From Mantamonas sphyraenae (lineage: Eukaryota; CRuMs; Mantamonadidae): a stretch of 64,000 bases of DNA. A model generated the notes under the pieces. That model had not been told where the DNA came from. It did no database searches and worked only from the letters and a program-made list of their open reading frames with translations. Position numbers and translations under genes: made by a program. This document shows positions 24,269 through 35,800 of this stretch, one piece after another (the first letter of the stretch is position 1; each line of letters starts with the position of its first letter). The stretch covers positions 62,001 to 126,000 of the forward strand of contig JAPMXV010000045.1 in the NCBI GenBank assembly GCA_026936335.1, given 5' to 3'.

Positions 24269-25200
24269 TCAAACATAGTAGCTGGGAGAAACCATGAGAT
24301 CGGTGAGGACGCCGAGCTGGTCGCTGGTAAACTTGTGCTTGTCCATGAACCATGTGTCGGTGTGGGTCTTGCGGAACTCACGGAACAGATCCTTCACGCT
24401 GTCCTTGATGGGTGTCGGGTCGCCCACGTGCCCTGCCAGTGTCATCAACACGTCCGGCATCCAATCGGGCACCGAGTAGGGACTGGCAAGCACCAGCGCC
24501 GACAAACCCAACACACCTCCGTGCCGCTGCATCATCCTCTTTTGCATCTTCCGCTCCTTGCGTGCTGCTTTGGCCTTGTCTTCCTCATCGTCCTGGTTGC
24601 CTTCCACCTCCATGGCATCCTGCTGCACGCTCTGCGTGCTTGTCTTTTTGCTCTTCTTGCTCTTTTTGGGCAACTTGGTCGCCGCCACCGTGGTGAACTG
24701 CTGCAGCAGGTCTGCACGCACAGACCCTGCCATGCCACGTGCCATGACAGCCAAGGATCCCGCCGCAGCTTCGCGCACCTCCAACTGGCTGTCCTGCAGC
24801 GACTGCACCACAAGGTTAAACACAGCCGCACTCTGCTCCGCATCCATCACAAAGCGCTGGCGCACGTGCATGGACATGACAAAGGGCAGGATGGAACCAC
24901 GAGCACGCCACGAGCTGCTCTGCTGGGCCTCCGTCAGCTGTTCCACCACAGCGCTCAACGTCCCGCTGCTCATGGGTGTCTTTGCAATGCGTATCAAGCA
25001 GCCCACCGCCATGTTGCTCACCTCCTGCTCTGTGTGGTCCTCTTGCAGCGTAAACAGCACAGGCAACACCTGTGGAATGTGTGCATCCAACACATGGGCT
25101 ACTCCGTGATCGATGCTGGCATTGACCCACTCCACCAACACTTCGGCGTGTTTGCGATACTTGCTCACACTCTCCTGTGTCCCTACGCCACCACCACCAG

Positions 25201-25233
<33 letters not shown>

Positions 25234-28200
25234 CCGTCATTGCCATACCCTCAGTGCCGTTGGTGTTGCCTTTGCTCATGCGTTCGCGCTCTTCCTCTTC
25301 CAACGCCTGCAGCCTGCCCAATAGCATGTCCAGCGTCTCATGCAACAGAGCATCATGTCCACTGGGACTGCGATGGGCCACAAAGTCGACCTGCGTGTGT
25401 GTGTCCAACAACGGCGTCCAGCGAGCAGCAAAGGCCATGGCCAACAGGCCTGCCAATGCCCCACGTGTCTGTTTGTACGACACATCGATCTGATCCAACA
25501 CGCCCTCCACCAATGCCGGCCACGCCTCACGCAATCGCCAGCCCAACTTGGCCACGAGCATGCGCGTGTATGCCAGTCGCTTGGTTTGCCCAAACGAAGT
25601 GTCTGCTGCAAACGTCTCTTCCATGACGAGATCCACCAGCCATTGGCACGCCGACAGCGGCTGTTCACGCACGGCGTAGCCCAGCATCAGGGCCCATTGC
25701 GACGCATGACCAGGGGAGGCGTCACGCAAGGCACGTGCCACAACAGGACGCACCTGCTCCACAGCAGCACGGCGTTCTTCGATGGGCCATGCGTGGAGGG
25801 CACGGCACATGCCAGCCAAGACGTACGCTGCCGTCACTTGTTCCCCTCCGCCGGTGCCCTGTGTGCTGGCATCCACCTCCATCAGCGCTTGCGCTTCGGT
25901 GAGCAACTCGGGCAGCCCTGCGTCGTGACGTCCGTACAGAGCCATGAGCAGTTCCAACAAGATGGCATAGGCAGAAACAAAGGAACGGTCGCTCAGACCA
26001 CTCCAGGTGGTTTCGTACCAGTGCAATTGCAACGTGCCGAGCATCATCTTCAGCATTCCGTCGATGGTGTCCGAGAATCCTGTACGTCCGCCACCCATCA
26101 TGACTGCCATCATGCGTGCACGCAACGAGTTCCCTCCGCCGGCATCGTTGCTGGGAGGCTGGTCCTGTGCCATGTATGCCAGCATGCTGTGGATGTACTC
26201 CTGCGACGACAGCGCCTGGCGCACCGCCTCGGAACCCCACTTGCTGTCCAGTCCCGTCACAACCTGCTCCTGGCCCTCCACGGAAGCCTGCACAGGATCC
26301 GCGACGTATGCGTGCCAGCCGTCAAATGAGGTGTTGGGTGCCAAGTACGACGGCGTGTATGCCATGGCTGCGTCGCGTTGACGACGGTGTTGGATGGCCA
26401 AAATGCGCACCAGCACATGCACTGCCGCCGTGCGCAACGGAGGCAGCTCGCTTACGAGTTGTGCCATGGAGCATGCCATCACACGCTCCACCGCCTCGCG
26501 ATCCTCTTCGCTCTCACTCAGCACCAGTTCCTGCGTGATGGCCTGTGTCATCAGCGTACTTGCAATCACCTTGCTGCCCCACCCGTCCACCATCCCGTCC
26601 TTTGCCTGTGTCTCTGCCTCTTCCTTGCCCACACTGCTGCTTCCTTCGCCTGCCTCGCCACGCTCCAGCACCTCCAGCAATGCACCCAGCAGGCCACGAT
26701 GTGCCGTCACCTCTTTCTCGCGTGCGTCTGCGTGCGTCTGTTGCGCATCTTCCATGCGTGTCTGCTCCACCTGCAGTGCGGCGGGCAGCCTGGTGCGCAC
26801 CTGTTCGTACGTGGCCCACGTGGCGCCGGGAACAGCCGTCACCGCACGGCCCATGCTCATAAACACCTTGTACACCCCCTGTGTGACCTTGTCATGATCG
26901 CTGTGTTGCACACAGTGCAGCAACGCAGGCACCACGCGTCCCAACGCACGGTACTGACGCCCCGCACGCTCCATCATCGCCCCCTGGGCCAACAGCGCCA
27001 CCGCACCCAACACCTCTGCTCGGTGTGCTTCGTCGTAGGTCGTTGATTCCAGCACGTCGCACGCCGCATGCAGGTACCGCATGCGTTGGAATGGGAAGCG
27101 TGACAAGCATTGACGCAGCGCATTGCCTGCGCCACGCGATGTCTGTTCGTACCTGTTGCGCATGAGCAGCCACAAATCGTCCATGAGACGCACATGCATG
27201 CGTTGCAACGGCAACGCACGCCGCGCCATGGCCACACGTGCATCGTACACACACATTGCACGCTGCAGCGTCACCGAACGTGCGTGTGTGCTGCCCATCA
27301 ACGGCGTCTTGTACTGCCGTTTGATTTGCTTGTTCAGAAAGGCTTCGTTGCGTGTGTGCCGCGGCTGCACCGCAGAGTGGGCCACCAGCTGGCCAATCAC
27401 TTCACTTGCACGTTCCATGATCGCCGCCTCGTCCTGGTGTACGCCGTCCCCACGTGTCAGATGGTCCACCAGACCATGCAGCTGTTCCGCAATGTGGTAC
27501 CTTGTGTTGTCCTGTGCTGCCTCATGGCTCTCGCGCAGCCCTCGCGGCAACTCCAGCAGCGTCGCCTGCGGTCCGCCGTCAAACGCAACCTCTCCGCTCC
27601 ACTCGGGCAGGTACACAGCTGCGCCACGCAGCACGTTGCTGTACACCGACAACGCAGCACCAACGCCCTCCTTCAGCTCGCGAGACAGCGTGTTGCCTCC
27701 GCTGGTGTCACCCATGGCCTGTGCCAACTTGTCGTCGGCCAGAGCAAGGCTGTCTGCGATCAACTTGTCCGCCAGCTGCGCTTCTGCGTCACTCATGCGG
27801 TGCCATTGTGCCTCGGCCGTTGTGTGGTCGTATGCAGTGCCCCAGTGCATGTAATGTGTGCGTTCAAACTCGCCTCCATCTTGCCACAGTGACGGCGCAT
27901 GCGACCGCAAATCCACCATGTACTCAGCCGTAAGTGCATACAGAGTGTACCGCAGCAACTTCCCTGCCATGTGACGCACCTTGTCCTCCTTGTGTGCCAG
28001 TGTGGCCGACAGGATGCTCTGCAGCGTGTCGCTGTACTCCAGCACAGCTGCCCCAGCATACCGCACGGTCTTGGCCAGCAAGTACACACTCCAACGCAGT
28101 TTCGTGCTGGAAACCTGCGCCAACGTGTCTTCTTGTGTGCGATCCAGGATGGCTTGGCACAACGCAGGCACGGCCTTGGCCAGTGTGGCTTGCGGACGTG

Positions 28201-30222
28201 CGCGTGCGGCTCCACTCAGCAAATGGCCCGTGTTGCGACGTGCATCGTAGTTGACTTGTGTGGTGACGCTGCGCAGGACCGCATCCAGACACAGGTCGAA
28301 GCCACGTTTGCCCAGTTGCTGAAACAGCAGATGCATGGTCATCTCCGTCAACGGGCCCGTGCTGCTCACCTCCGCCGCTGTCGGTTCGTCCTGGTGCTCA
28401 AAAACGCCCAAGAGTTTGTTCACAAAGTCCACAGCCCATGCTTCCAGACTTGCACTTGCCGAGCGTGCCAGGTCGGCCACACTGTCGTCCTCCACGCTGT
28501 TGGGTCGCTCCTCGCTGGCGCAATCCACAATCGGCACCCAGCTCAGCACAACATAGTACAAACGCAGCGTGTCAAACGTTTTGCCCGGATCGTTTGTGTC
28601 GATGCCCGGCAGCGTCATTGCCAGCAGTGCACCCAGATGCGACGGCGCCAACGGCCATCCGTGCTCCTGCTTCTGGGTCGTCAGCAGCGGACGCAGTACA
28701 CGTGCCAACACCTGCATCGATGTGGTTGTGCGATGTGCCTGATCCACCATGTCGATGGCCTGGTACGTGTCCTCCACCAACGGCGGCAGGATCATCGCAG
28801 GGCGAAGGTGTGCCAGATGCTTCAACGCAGCCATGCTCCCACTCACCATCCCTCCCTGTTTCGACTGGATCCCCTGCATCAGCGCAGGCTGCATGGCCTC
28901 CACAGCCGCGTTCACGTCCTCCTCGCTCAGCGCCAACGCAGAGGCCTTTGCCTGGTCTCCTGCATCTGCTGCTGCCGCCGCCTCAGCCACGCGTTTGCTC
29001 AGCTGCCTGGCAAACCCGGCCACGCAATCGGCCAGCGGCTGCACCCACGGACCCGAATTCGATGGATAGAAGCAGGTTTGGGTCATGCGCAAAAAGTCTG
29101 CATACATACGAAGCGCCAGATTGTCCTGTGGGTTCTGTGCGTACACCAGAAACTTGCCCACGCAGCGCAGACTGGTGGCCATGGCATGCACAAAGGAACC
29201 CACACCCATGGGTGCCCCACGGTTGGATGTGCCACCCGAGGCGTTTTCCACGCCACAAAGGCGCACCACGTGGCCCATGATGCGAGGCAGGTACGGCGCC
29301 CAATCGATGCGACCCAGCTGGTGTTTAGCCAGGCGAGCCAACAGGTGCATCCACATAAGATCCCACTCGTTGCAATTCTCCACATAGTCCCACAGGTGCA
29401 TCACCTTGTCCAACCATACCTTCCACTCGTCGTGGTCAACGCGTGTGGGCAACAGCGTCACAAGCAGCGCCTGGCCCACAAACACTGCCTCACTTCCAGG
29501 TTGCATCATACCCATCACCTCGTCCACAATCCCCTGTGTGGCATCGTCTCCAAAGAACCGCCTCAGCTTTCGCAGCATGCCCACCAAGGCGCCCAGGTTC
29601 GGGCGCCCGTCCACTTGTCCGCTTGTCCTCTGTGCAGGCGTGTAGTCCACCGCATGCATCACCGCCGCCAGGTGAGCTCTCCAATCAGGCACACGCCAGT
29701 GTTCCCGCAGGTCCTTTGGCTTGCGCACCACTTTGGCCAGCTGTGCACAGAGTCGTCCGTGCAGATCCGACGGAAGCGGCTCGCGCAACACAAGCTGTTC
29801 CAGCACCTGCGCCAGCTCCACCCGCTTTTCCAACGGAATGGTGAATTTCGCAGCCAGGAAGCTGTGTCAAAATCGGATGCACATCCACACGTATCGTCGT
29901 GTCAGCTCTCCTCCCCTGATGTTCACCGTGGGAAGCCGGAATCGCCCGTGATTCCGTTTACGACGCGGCTGCCACGCGGTTGTTTTTTGTGGCAACCCTC
30001 CATTCGCCGTGCGTCACAAAGTGCCGCTCCAACACCACACATGTCATCCACCCACCTGTTCAATTGCGCCGAAACATGTCGCAGCGACACATCCTCCGTC
30101 TGCGCCGCCAGCTTCAGCTGCTCCAGAAGATGATCCAGCAGCAGGTCTCGCTCCTCCTCCGCACGCTCCGCCACCGCCTCTGGCAGCACAGCCTCGTACT
30201 TGATCGCCCTCGATGTGCTCAT
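24269..30222 (-). CDS. PSME4: Proteasome activator PA200/Blm10 (PSME4)
   Basis: HEAT-repeat activator that caps the 20S proteasome. Exon 1 (30222-30041, MSTSRAIKYEAVLPEAV...) joins exon 2 (29861-24269) in phase 2, giving about 1,924 residues against 1,843 in human. Exon 2 begins FLAAKFTIPLEKRVELAQVL. HEAT-like helices run throughout, with characteristic segments such as LRWSVYLLAKTVRYAGAAVL, YMVDLRSHAPSLW, WHAYVADPVQASV and RMLVAKLGWRLREAWPALVE. A Lys-rich loop (KKSKKSKKTSTQS) lies near the end. The protein ends SPSYYV, matching the HbYX-type tail (YYA in human and yeast) that docks into alpha-ring pockets and opens the gate. The Ser run near 25,200 comes from a CTG repeat. Single long coding exon, no sign of decay. 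Confidence 0.95.
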
Positions 30223-30483
30223 GGTTGGGTCTGGAGGGGGGTTTCCTCAACGGTTGGTTGTTGTTGTTGTGGTGTGGGAAAACGTCGTCTCAGGAAGAAA
30301 TCAGTGCACACAAATTGCCTTGGAAAATCACAAGGGAATGCTTTTGTGTGTGTGGTTGTGTGTGTTTGGTCGCGCGTTTGTTGCGTGTGTGTTGCGTGTG
30401 TGTGTCGCGTGTGGCTACGGCAGCGAGAACACGTTCTGTAGGGGTTTTCCTGGTGGCGACTGCGCTGCCGAGTGCACATCATC

Positions 30484-32820
30484 ATGGCACTTGCGATCGG
30501 CAACACGCTCACCTACATTGAGTTGGTGCTGACATTTGTGCAGTATGTGGCTCTGCTGAGTCACATTGGTGTGTCGTGGCCGCCCAACTGGGTGATCACG
30601 ACGAACTGGACCAACATCTTTGCCATCTCGCTCAACATCAACCTGCCCAACCTGCCCGAGTTTGACTTCCGTTCCCACCTGGCCATGGTCAGCGTCATTG
30701 TGCCCCTGGGCATTGCCATCGTCGTCCTCGTCTCCTTCAAGAGCAAAAGCGTCATCGTGTGGTTCTTCTTTTCCCTCCTGTCCCTGGCCTTTCTTTTCGT
30801 CGGCATTGCCCTCAAGGTCATGAACCACAACGTCGTGCAGGCAGTCAATGCGCCCCCAGCCGACACGGCCATCCTCATCGGTGGCGTTGGCCTGTTCATC
30901 AGCCTGCTGGCCTACGGCATTCACCGAACATGCTTTTCCAACCAAGACATCGACCTCCTCGCCGACCCGGAGGCCATCACTGAACGTGAATACGTCGACT
31001 CCATGAATGGCAGCCGTGTGTTGCGCACTCTCATGCTCATTCTGACCACATCCACTGCGGGTCTGGCCTTTGTGGGCGTGTTCAAGGACGAGGCAGCGCA
31101 TCTTGGCGCCACCACACCCACCGGCCGAATGATGCAAGACCTGGGTTATCTCATCCTCGCTGTCAGTGGCTGCCTTGCAGTCTACCTCCTGCTCTACCTT
31201 TCGCGCCGTGGACGTCAATGGTTGTGGAACCTGACAACGTTGATTGGGAACAACGTCGTGCGTGTGCTCATCCTGGCCCTGACCATTCTCTACATTCCCG
31301 TGGCCAACACACTCATCAATGCTGTCCTCTGCGACGAACGCACGTGTCCCGTGGGCACCCAGTTTGTGGACAAGAACAGCATCTTTGACCGTTCCGTCGC
31401 CTTCCATGTCGAACCCAGCGACGTGTGTGTCTCATGTGCCTCGTACGATGGAGCCAGCTCTGCAGCCATGGTGGCTGCCGTGTGCCCGGCCTCCAGGGAT
31501 GTTCGTCTGCGTGCAGACCCTGCATTTAGCTGTGCAGACATTGCACCCTACTTTGAACCCGTGGCTGTGCTCACAGGCATCTCGTACATCATTGGTGTGC
31601 CCGTGTTCTATGCCCTGTTGATCCGCAAGCACAAGAACTTGCTGGAGATCGAAATGGAGTACGAGGGGGTCGAACGCGACGAGGTTGCGTGGGAGGCCAT
31701 CGTGGAGTCCACCCACAACGTGGCCAAGAACCTGTATGCCCCCTATGAGCAGGAGTGGGCCTATTGGAAGGTGCTCATCATTCTTCAAAAGGTCCTCGTG
31801 GTGGCTTCCGTACGATTCCTCTCCCACGAGCCTCGCTGGACGGCCATTGCAATTACCATCATCCATCTGGCCATCCTGGGCATCAGCATCCACGCCGCGC
31901 CCTATATCAAGCTGACCCAGGACTTTCTGTCAGTGGGCACGGCTGTGATGAATGTGCTCAACGCCGTGTTTGCCATCTCGCTGGCCTTCCAGGTCCTCGC
32001 TCCCGACTGGTCCGTGTCCACGCTGCTCACCCTCAACGTGGCTGTGCCCCTTCTGGCCACCATTGGTGGGCTTGTTCAGTCCTCGCGCAACGCTGCTGCT
32101 GGTGGTGGGGCCACCCCAGCTGGCAACAGCGCCGCGTATTTGCTGCGCAAAAAGACGGATGCCCAGACTCCCGAGGAGCTGCAATCGCTGAAGAACACCA
32201 AGGATGAGGAGGCAGACGACGGTGCGGATGGATCCACACGGGACAGGGATAAGGACAAGGACAAGGATGACCAGGTGTTTTCCGACGCCTCCATGGCCAC
32301 CCTGGACAAGAGCATCAACACACACACACGCACCACCGCCACACGCTACTTTATGGTTCTTGGCGTGTTTGCCTTCCTGTGCCTTGCCTTTGCGCTGGTG
32401 GGCATCCTGGCCTCGCAGGTTGATTCCAAGGTGGTTTATCACACCATGGACGCCCAAATGATCCAGCCCGATCTGAAAAAGACAGAAGTGACGGAAGCAC
32501 AGATCCGCACCTTTGAGTTTGTTGGCTATTCTCACTGGCAACAGTTCACAAACAGCTGCGTGTGTTCCGAGGGACCAGCGTGGGAACAGGAACGCGTGGA
32601 ACTGTGGCGCTGCCTGAATGGCTTCAGCAAGCAGCGACTGCGTCAACGACACTTTCCCCACAATGGCACCACAATCAACGGATTCCAGCTGCGTGGCTTC
32701 TGCGAGCACCAGTTCAAGGCTGGCATCCCTCCGCCTGTGTACATCAAGCCCAAGTGGATGTTTGAAGTGAGCACAGACAACCCCAAGATCACAAAGTATC
32801 AAAAAGAACACCTGTGGTGA
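30484..32820 (+). CDS. Multi-pass membrane protein, core-only member of the local receptor-like family
   Basis: ORF of 778 residues from MALAIGNTLTYIELVLTF with at least eight hydrophobic segments and no signal peptide. A 5' exon upstream cannot be excluded. Its core parallels the membrane parts of the beta-helix and GCC-repeat genes downstream: an opening segment, a Cys-containing loop with DRSVAFHVEPSDVC (compare DKSVVFDPEPSLSC), then GISYIIGVPVFYALLIRKHK (compare VLYVLGIPALFMGNLYVRRR) and EWAYWKVLIILQKVLVVASV (compare YYWWEAVVMARKLLFVMVL). After the core it has an acidic Lys/Asp linker (DRDKDKDKDDQ), one more membrane segment and a C-terminal domain with four cysteines (SCVCSEG, LWRCLNG, GFCEHQF) not seen in its neighbours. 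Function unknown. Its stop abuts the first base of the 4.8-kb repeat. Confidence 0.8.
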   Translation: MALAIGNTLTYIELVLTFVQYVALLSHIGVSWPPNWVITTNWTNIFAISLNINLPNLPEFDFRSHLAMVSVIVPLGIAIVVLVSFKSKSVIVWFFFSLLSLAFLFVGIALKVMNHNVVQAVNAPPADTAILIGGVGLFISLLAYGIHRTCFSNQDIDLLADPEAITEREYVDSMNGSRVLRTLMLILTTSTAGLAFVGVFKDEAAHLGATTPTGRMMQDLGYLILAVSGCLAVYLLLYLSRRGRQWLWNLTTLIGNNVVRVLILALTILYIPVANTLINAVLCDERTCPVGTQFVDKNSIFDRSVAFHVEPSDVCVSCASYDGASSAAMVAAVCPASRDVRLRADPAFSCADIAPYFEPVAVLTGISYIIGVPVFYALLIRKHKNLLEIEMEYEGVERDEVAWEAIVESTHNVAKNLYAPYEQEWAYWKVLIILQKVLVVASVRFLSHEPRWTAIAITIIHLAILGISIHAAPYIKLTQDFLSVGTAVMNVLNAVFAISLAFQVLAPDWSVSTLLTLNVAVPLLATIGGLVQSSRNAAAGGGATPAGNSAAYLLRKKTDAQTPEELQSLKNTKDEEADDGADGSTRDRDKDKDKDDQVFSDASMATLDKSINTHTRTTATRYFMVLGVFAFLCLAFALVGILASQVDSKVVYHTMDAQMIQPDLKKTEVTEAQIRTFEFVGYSHWQQFTNSCVCSEGPAWEQERVELWRCLNGFSKQRLRQRHFPHNGTTINGFQLRGFCEHQFKAGIPPPVYIKPKWMFEVSTDNPKITKYQKEHLW

Positions 32821-32883
32821 AGGATGGATGAGATGATGGAGCACCTGCTGGACAAGGACAATCGCCAAGAAGACGACGACTGA
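32821..32883 (+). pseudogene. 3'-terminal fragment of a beta-helix membrane gene
   Basis: Sixty-three bases that match the last codons of the downstream beta-helix genes (RMDEMMEHLLDKDNRQEDDD, stop at 32881), starting at the base after the stop of the preceding membrane gene. It marks the edge of the tandem unit and implies a former upstream copy. It now supplies most of the spacer before the first complete copy. Confidence 0.9.
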
Positions 32884-32891
32884 CTTTTTCT

Positions 32892-35800
32892 ATGACCATC
32901 GCATCCTTGCCACAGAAAATACACAACAGGAGACCCTTTTCGGTTTCCTCCCCCTGGGTTGTCGCTGCCTCAGTTGCATTGCTGTCCGTGCTGCTGCAGG
33001 TGGACTTTGCACACGCGGCGGAAAGTGCGTGAATTTTCCAATGCGCTTTGCAACACCCTTCTGCACTGCACTGACACACACACACACACACGATAAATGG
33101 CACCTGCACTCACGCCGTCTGCACACAGTCTACGTCGACTCATCGTACACGGGGGTGGTGTCCAATGGCTCTGCAGTGGCTCCGTTCAAAACGGTGGTGA
33201 CGGCGGTGAGCGCGGCAAGTTCGGGCGACACGCTTTTGCTCGCACAGGGCCTGTACAAAGGTTTCCCCACGGACGGTATATCTCCGGGGGGCAAGCATCT
33301 GACCTTGAAGGCGGTAGGGACTACAGCAGTACTGGACTGTGAGGTGGTGTCTGGTTGCAGGCACTGGAAGCTGGAGCAGGGAGATCACCTGGTGTTGGTC
33401 AACATCTCACTGTACAGAGGCAACCACGGATCTGTGAGTGATGCGACACTGCCCAACACACACGCATACCAAGGAGGCAGTGTGCATCTGTCGGGCAATG
33501 CCACGCTGGACATGACGGGCGGGGACATTTGGACAAACTTTGCGACGTACGGGGCTGTGTTCCATGCGGAGGGGACATCGCGGGTGTCTGTGCGAGGGTG
33601 TGATGTGATGAGCAACGTGGCGAGAGTGGGAGGGTTCATACAATTGGCAGACGAGGCAGAGGCAGTGATGGAGGACAACGGGTACTCGGGGCAGAGTGGG
33701 GCGTATGCAGATGGTGGGGTGCTGTACACGGGCACATGCAGAGCGTGCAAGTACACAAGTGTGCGAGAGAGGTTCAAAGGAGTGCAGGGGGCACGTGCGG
33801 GACTATGGTGGGTGCAGCGTACGCAGGTTGTTGTGCGTGAGGTGACAGTGATCTCAGGGGTGGCGAGGTCGATTGCAGCGGTGGCAATGGTGAGTGTGTC
33901 TGGTGAGTTGGAGATGGTGGACAGTAGAGTGGGTGGGCTGCAGGTGCCTGCACCGGGTGTGCAGATGGTGTTTGCAGACGCGAACGGGACGGTGAGTGTG
34001 CGCAACACGACACTGGCAAACATTGCACCGAATGCAGGGTGTGCAATGGCGGTGTCTGGAGAAGCGCAGATGAATCTGACAGGAGTGGAGTGGACTGGGA
34101 ACACGAGGGGCATCTGCGTGCAGGGTGACGCACGACTGCACGTGAGTGGATGTCATTGGCATCACAACGCCGGTCCTTCTTCGCTTGGACTGATGGCTGA
34201 TGGAATCGGTGGAAATTCCTACGTCGAGGTTGAGGGGTCGCTTGTGGAGGACAACTACGCAGGGGCAGGTGGCATATTCCTTGGATACAGCGGGCACCTG
34301 GTGCTCCGCAATTCCCGGTTCCTGAGAAACCAAGCCGCCCTGAACAGTGCGGTGGTGTCGATTTCCTCCACGAGCACCACTGTGATCGAGGCACACAATT
34401 GCACGTTTGCGGACAACATCTGCCCGTATGCGTGCGCAATCTCATCGAAAGGACCCCTCACGGTGCGTGACAGCCACTTTATGCGCAACAAGGCAAGCAC
34501 AGGAAGTCAAGGCGGGGCAGTGTTGACCTTGGGTGCCGTGGACATTGCACGGTCTGTGTTCGAGGGGAACTTTGCAGACCTTGGCGGCGGTGCATTGTAC
34601 GCCAATGGTCCACAGGATGCCAAGGTAATGGACAGTCAGTTCATTGGCAACAAGGCAGCCAAGACCGGAGGTGCGCTCTTTGGGAACATCAACGGAAAGC
34701 TGCAGGTTGGAGGATGTTTGTTCAAAGACAACTACGCAACGTTTGGTGGTGGTGCAGCTTCGATCGCTTCGACCAGAGTGTTTACCACGTTTGCGAGCAC
34801 GAAGTTTGTGAACAATCGGGCTGACGGTGGACCTGGGGGTGCCATCCTTATCACCTCGGTCCCATTCGTCGCCCTCAACTGCACTTTTGAGGACAACCGC
34901 GCATTCTACGGTGGTGGGGCACTGCACACTGACTTCTCTCGCGTGCGAGTCATCAACAGTACCTTTGTGCGCAATTCTGCGGAGGGTGCTCTGAGCAAGA
35001 CCAGCGGTGATCCACAGGGGATCGGGGCTGCGATGCAAATCCAGCAAAGCCAGACTGTTGACGAGAAAGCTTGGTGCTCATGGCTCCAAGGGAACCGATA
35101 CGAAGGCAACAGGGCCGTGGCCGGGGGTGCAGTGGCTGTCTTTGGATACCGATCTCTGTGCGTGCTTCTCATCCAGGGCGAGACCTACGTCAACAACTCT
35201 GCTTCAGACAAAGGCGGTGCACTGCTCGGCATGCACGCTGACATCCAAATATACGGGACAGTCATGCGTGCCAACAACGCACCCAACGGCGGTGCGTTGT
35301 ATGCCATGGAACAGGATGTGTCACAACACAGAGTGCATCTTGAGGATGTGGTGATGGATGGCAACACGGCCACTCGGGGTGCTGGGATCTTTGTGACCCA
35401 ACACGTGGGGCTGGTCATGGAACGAGGCAAGCTGACAGACAACCAGGCTCAGGATGGCGGTGGCCTGTATGTGGATGCAGGGACCAACGCAACGTTGCAG
35501 TCAGTTGCAGTGGAGGGCAACCGGGCCACCACGTACGGTGGGGGAGTGTACGTGCATGGACAGAGTATGCATGTGGTGTTGAATGGCAGCCAGTTTGTGG
35601 GCAATGAGGCAGGGGTGGCAGGCGGAGGCGTGTACGATGCACAGCCAGCGGCAGGAGTGGGCCACAACGCGACCATGTCCACGACGATGCCGATGACGAT
35701 GACGATGACAGGAAGTGTCTTTCACAAGAACAAGGCAAAGGGCGGAGCGTGTGTGTTTGCTCCGTATGCGCTCGGCAGTCTGCGATCAAGAGAAGGAGGG

